Translations under genes and position numbers: made by a program | Notes under the pieces: generated by a model | What the model was told of the DNA's origin: nothing | The model's database searches: none | Seen by the model: the letters and a program-made list of their open reading frames with translations, nothing else | Shown: positions 61,265 to 64,000 of the stretch, one piece after another | How positions within the stretch are numbered: position 1 is the first letter of the stretch | How the letters are laid out: every line of letters begins with the position of its first letter | NCBI GenBank assembly: GCA_015680685.1 | Contig: MNCI01010828.1 | Span: 657,751 to 721,750, forward strand | Direction: 5' to 3' | DNA from: Gnetum montanum | Lineage: Eukaryota > Streptophyta > Gnetopsida > Gnetales > Gnetaceae | Length of the DNA stretch: 64,000 bases

Positions 61265-61276
61265 TAGTTTATAAAA
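61265..61276 (-). promoter_or_regulatory. TATA box candidate of the antisense gene
   Basis: The minus strand reads TTTTTTATAAACTAG about 125 bp upstream of ATG 61146. Spacing is suitable for a short leader. Confidence 0.4.
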
Positions 61277-61710
61277 AAAATGCTTGAAACTAACTAATTT
61301 TTTTCTGCTCGATCGATGCGGAACTTTCCCGAAATGCTGGTGTCAGTATGACATGAAACACGAAGATCAGGGCATTAATTTCATAGATATCGTGTGAATT
61401 ACGGTCCGAAATGACCCTAAACTAATACATAGTTTATCACCTCATAATCCAACTACATTAATTACGGTCTATACAAAAATTCAAATTTCACAACACGCTA
61501 GACACGCCACGTTGCATCTTTCATCTTATTTCATATGCTAGCATCTAGGAAGCCTAGCTCGTCATTTTTTCACAAGCTATGCATATTTGTAATGGTCAAC
61601 TAAGACCTTAAACTGGAAGCTTCTCTAATACGCAACTTTGACGCAAAGAAAAACAAACTCTTATTGTCCAACAAATTAGCAGAAAAACAATGTAACAACT
61701 TCCATTTTTG

Positions 61711-61722
61711 GCATTTTTGCAG
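61711..61722 (+). other. Candidate 3' splice site of the sense transcript
   Basis: CATTTTTGGCATTTTTGCAG is a strong plant acceptor on the plus strand, placed just before sense coding resumes. With a donor downstream of 56102 it would remove the whole antisense gene from the sense RNA. A matching donor was not identified. Confidence 0.4.
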
Positions 61723-61734
61723 GGCAATTCGTAA

Positions 61735-62500
61735 ATGGACGCAGCTTTATTTGCACCCTTAGCGTTAACGGGCCCATATGGGGAGACCATTAGATAGCTT
61801 AATTATACATTGATAGAAACAGACCCTTTCCTTTGTGATGCAACCATAGCAACATCAAAAATATCCCCAGATTGGCCAGAACATCTGGCCCGAACTCTAG
61901 ACCTGGAAGCTGGTGATGTGATCGAGGACCCTGTCAACGAGGTCCTTGTGGTTACGCACAAAGGCAAAAGTAAAACTCTTAGGGTTAGCTCCCTCCTAGA
62001 CCAGTAGACACAGAGTGGCATAACGCAAGTGCTCCAAGATAACACTATTGTATTTGTGTGGTAGTACGAAGACATGCCAGGATTAGACCCAAGATTAATA
62101 CAACATAACATAATCTTAGACCCACGCATCAAAGTAATTAGATAGAAGGCACAGAAGATTAAGCCAGAAATCGTGCTAGCAGTGCGTAATGAAATCACCA
62201 AGCTGTATCAGGCTGGTTTCATTCACACGGTTGATTACTCAGACTGGGTGTCCAACATCGTAGTTGTTTCTAAGAAAATGGGAGGCATACGCATCTGCAT
62301 AGACTTCTGGGATCTGAACAAAGCTACGATTAAGGACAATTTCCTGTTACCGAGTATCTACTGTTTGGCATTGGTTTTCGCACTTAAAAAATGTAGGTAC
62401 TATCTTTTCCATTGTCAAGTCAACATAATTTGCAAAAACAATGTTCTATGGGCTATCTCAAACAACTTGTATCGGAGTAGTAGGATAGCTCGCTAGAAAG
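61735..62500 (+). pseudogene. Reverse transcriptase of the Tat-like element, active site deleted
   Basis: The protease-RT linker (61810-62160) contains SPDWPEHLARTLDLEAGDV and YEDMPGLDPRLIQH. Frame 62173-62496 then gives the first RT blocks: FIHTVDYSDWVSNIVVVSKK, IRICIDFWDLNKATIKDNFLLPS. It jumps in frame, near 62358, to ALVFALKKCRYYLF, which belongs to the connection region before RNase H. The palm with YXDD is missing, an estimated internal loss of about 1 kb. A stop at 61795 and others also interrupt it. Confidence 0.8.
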
Positions 62501-62559
62501 CTATCACAACTAAATTCGATTTACATTATGTTGGCCAATCATCTACCAAAGATTAGGCT

Positions 62560-63020
62560 ATAGCTGACCAACTAGCGACATCGCCTATTAACGATCAAGC
62601 TACGATAGAGCCTTGTATCAACATGCCTTGAAGTGAGGTTATACTTCGATGGAGCTTCAACTACTAGAGGTTGCAGTGCTAGCACTGTTATTGCGCTTTC
62701 CCTTGAGGATGTGTGTCCACTGGCTTACCGCCTGGCCTTCCCTTGTACGAACAACGTGGCAAAGTATGAGGGGCTCCTGAGAGGATTGTTGACAGCCAAA
62801 GAACTCAACATTCAACACCTGGAAATCCGAGGCGATTCAATGCTTGTCATCAATCAAATCACAGGAGTCTACAACCCTACTACGATATGGCTAAAGATCT
62901 CCTGAAATAATTTGTGACAATCGATGCCCAACACGTGCCGCGTAATGAAAACGCTATGGACGATGCACTGGCCACATTGGCACTAAACGTGCCACCACAC
63001 TTGTTTACCACTTGGCCCAC
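62560..63020 (+). pseudogene. RNase H of the Tat-like element, frameshifted
   Basis: Frame 62633-62905 has LYFDGAST (Asp), NNVAKYEGLLRGL (Glu) and LEIRGDSMLVINQI (Asp). A frame change near 62905 leads to VTIDAQHVPRNENAMDDALATLA, with the fourth catalytic Asp. The catalytic residues are kept, the frame is not. Confidence 0.8.
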
Positions 63021-63099
63021 TTTAATGATGAAATGTATAGATCCTGTCATTCAAGCAGCACAAATATCTTCATTAAATGTAGGAGGAACACCAGAATGA

Positions 63100-63876
63100 T
63101 ATGACAACATTAAGACTTACCTTCTGCATGGCAAACCACCACACAAGATAACACATGCACAAAAAGATGCAGTGTGCAAGTGTGCCAGGAAATATGTCAT
63201 NATAACACATGCACAAAAAGATGCAGTGTGCAAGTGTGCCAGGAAATATGTCATCATCAGATACAGTACTCTCTATAGACACTCTTTTGATGGGGTATTG
63301 CTAACCTGTATTAATAATGACCAAGCACAACGAATAGTTAGCAAAGTCCACGAGGGGTTGTATGGAGGACACGTAGCCCCATGAGCCATGGCCACTAAGA
63401 TCAGACGACTAGGGTACTATTGGCCATACATGGAAAAAGATTGCCTTACCAAAGTTAAGACGTGTGACACATTTCAGCATTATGCAAACCTAATACACAT
63501 GTTGCCAACCAAGTTGCACACTACACAGATTACTTGGCCATTCCAACGATGGGGACTAGATATCATAGGTCCCATCGCGCCTAAGTCTTTCGCAAGACAT
63601 ATCTTCATTATCACCGCCACTGAGTATTTCACGAAGTGGGTTGAGGCTGTCCCCCTACAGAAGATTACATCTCAACAGGTTTGCCATTTCATCTTAGACA
63701 ATATAGTAACCAGATTTGGGCTCCCTATGACTATTGTAATCGACAACGGGCCACAATTTAGTAGTACCGAAACTAAATCTTTTTACGACAATCTTGGTAT
63801 CAAGAAATATTTTTCTTCACCCTATTACCCACAACAAAATGGTCAAGTAGAAGCAAAAAAACAAGGTAATTATTAA
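63100..63876 (+). pseudogene. Integrase of the Tat-like element, C-terminus beyond a frame break
   Basis: After the duplicated segment, HEGLYGGHVAP and YYWPYMEKDC mark the zinc region, in which the last Cys is lost (TCDTFQ). The core in frame 63388-63876 keeps LDIIGPI (Asp), EYFTKWVEAVP, FGLPMTIVIDNGPQF (Asp) and YYPQQNGQVEA (Glu), so the catalytic triad is intact. The frame ends at 63874 and the sequence continues in another frame to the window edge. Confidence 0.85.
63148..63254 (+). repeat. Exact 53-bp direct repeat around a single N
   Basis: 63148-63200 and 63202-63254 are identical and separated only by N at 63201. The peptide ITHAQKDAVCKCARKY is thereby encoded twice in a row. This looks like unmerged contig ends rather than biology. 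Confidence 0.95.
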
Positions 63877-64000
63877 TATACTCAAGAAGATGCTCAGCAA
63901 CAACAAGAAACAGTGACATGAAAAAATCCTCTACATGCTATGGGCGTATCGTACGACGTGCAAGACAGCTACAGACAGGATGCCCTATAGTCTAGTCTAT

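Larger units (their letters stand above)
50540..64000 (+). mobile_element. Tat-like Ty3/gypsy element carrying an antisense gene, cut by window end
   Basis: On the plus strand the order is repeat-rich U3-like DNA, TATA (51384), gag (52344 on), protease (55.5-55.9 kb), a 5.6-kb segment with an antisense multi-exon gene, reverse transcriptase N-terminus (62.2 kb), RNase H (62.6 kb) and integrase to the window edge. The CDYHQLCGHDIDYY gag block and a protease-RT linker reading YEDMPGLDP fit the Tat group. The 5' LTR end and primer site could not be placed, and the 3' LTR is outside. All sense genes are broken. Confidence 0.75.

Overview
This looks like nuclear DNA of a seed plant with a large, repeat-filled genome. 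I cannot name the species. The evidence is nested Ty3/gypsy, Ty1/copia, LINE and Helitron sequences of plant type, low-density AT-rich spacers, plant-style GT..AG introns, and a relic of a eukaryotic PPP-family phosphatase gene. I found no intact host gene, rRNA gene, tRNA gene or CRISPR array. Almost every coding region is broken. The best preserved is one copia gag-pol frame with only two nonsense codons.

Layout, left to right. 1-352: edge of an LTR (family A, minus strand) with an array of GCGATATCGC palindromes. 353-3101: relics, including a paralogue of the phosphatase 3' region and a LINE reverse transcriptase. 3102-16426: a complete but dead Ty3/gypsy element on the minus strand (element 1), bounded by the duplication GTTGA; it carries an extra ORF3 and an internal U3-like promoter. 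16427-18162: the other end of the interrupted LINE, then a plus-strand LTR relic that is itself split by a solo LTR (16848-17630, duplication CTTAG). 18163-23606: decayed retroelement and featureless DNA. 23607-30626: a comparatively young copia element with the duplication GTATG, inserted at the edge of a phosphatase exon (30628-31173). 31804-36930: a 518-bp foldback and a Helitron relic, sitting inside the 3' flank of the phosphatase. 36931-40287: spacer and tandem repeats. 40288-49648: a second, shorter relative of element 1 without ORF3 (element 2). 49649-50540: AT-rich spacer. About 50540-64000: a plus-strand Tat-like Ty3/gypsy element running off the window.

The most unusual object is in that last element. 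Between its protease and reverse transcriptase, on the opposite strand (61146 to 56769), lies a multi-exon gene of about seven exons. The phases agree across its four resolved GT..AG junctions. It has about ten nonsense codons, mostly TAG, and no recognised function. Other recurring themes are short palindrome arrays just upstream of the TATA boxes in several LTR families, and decay by nonsense substitution rather than frameshift, as expected from cytosine methylation.
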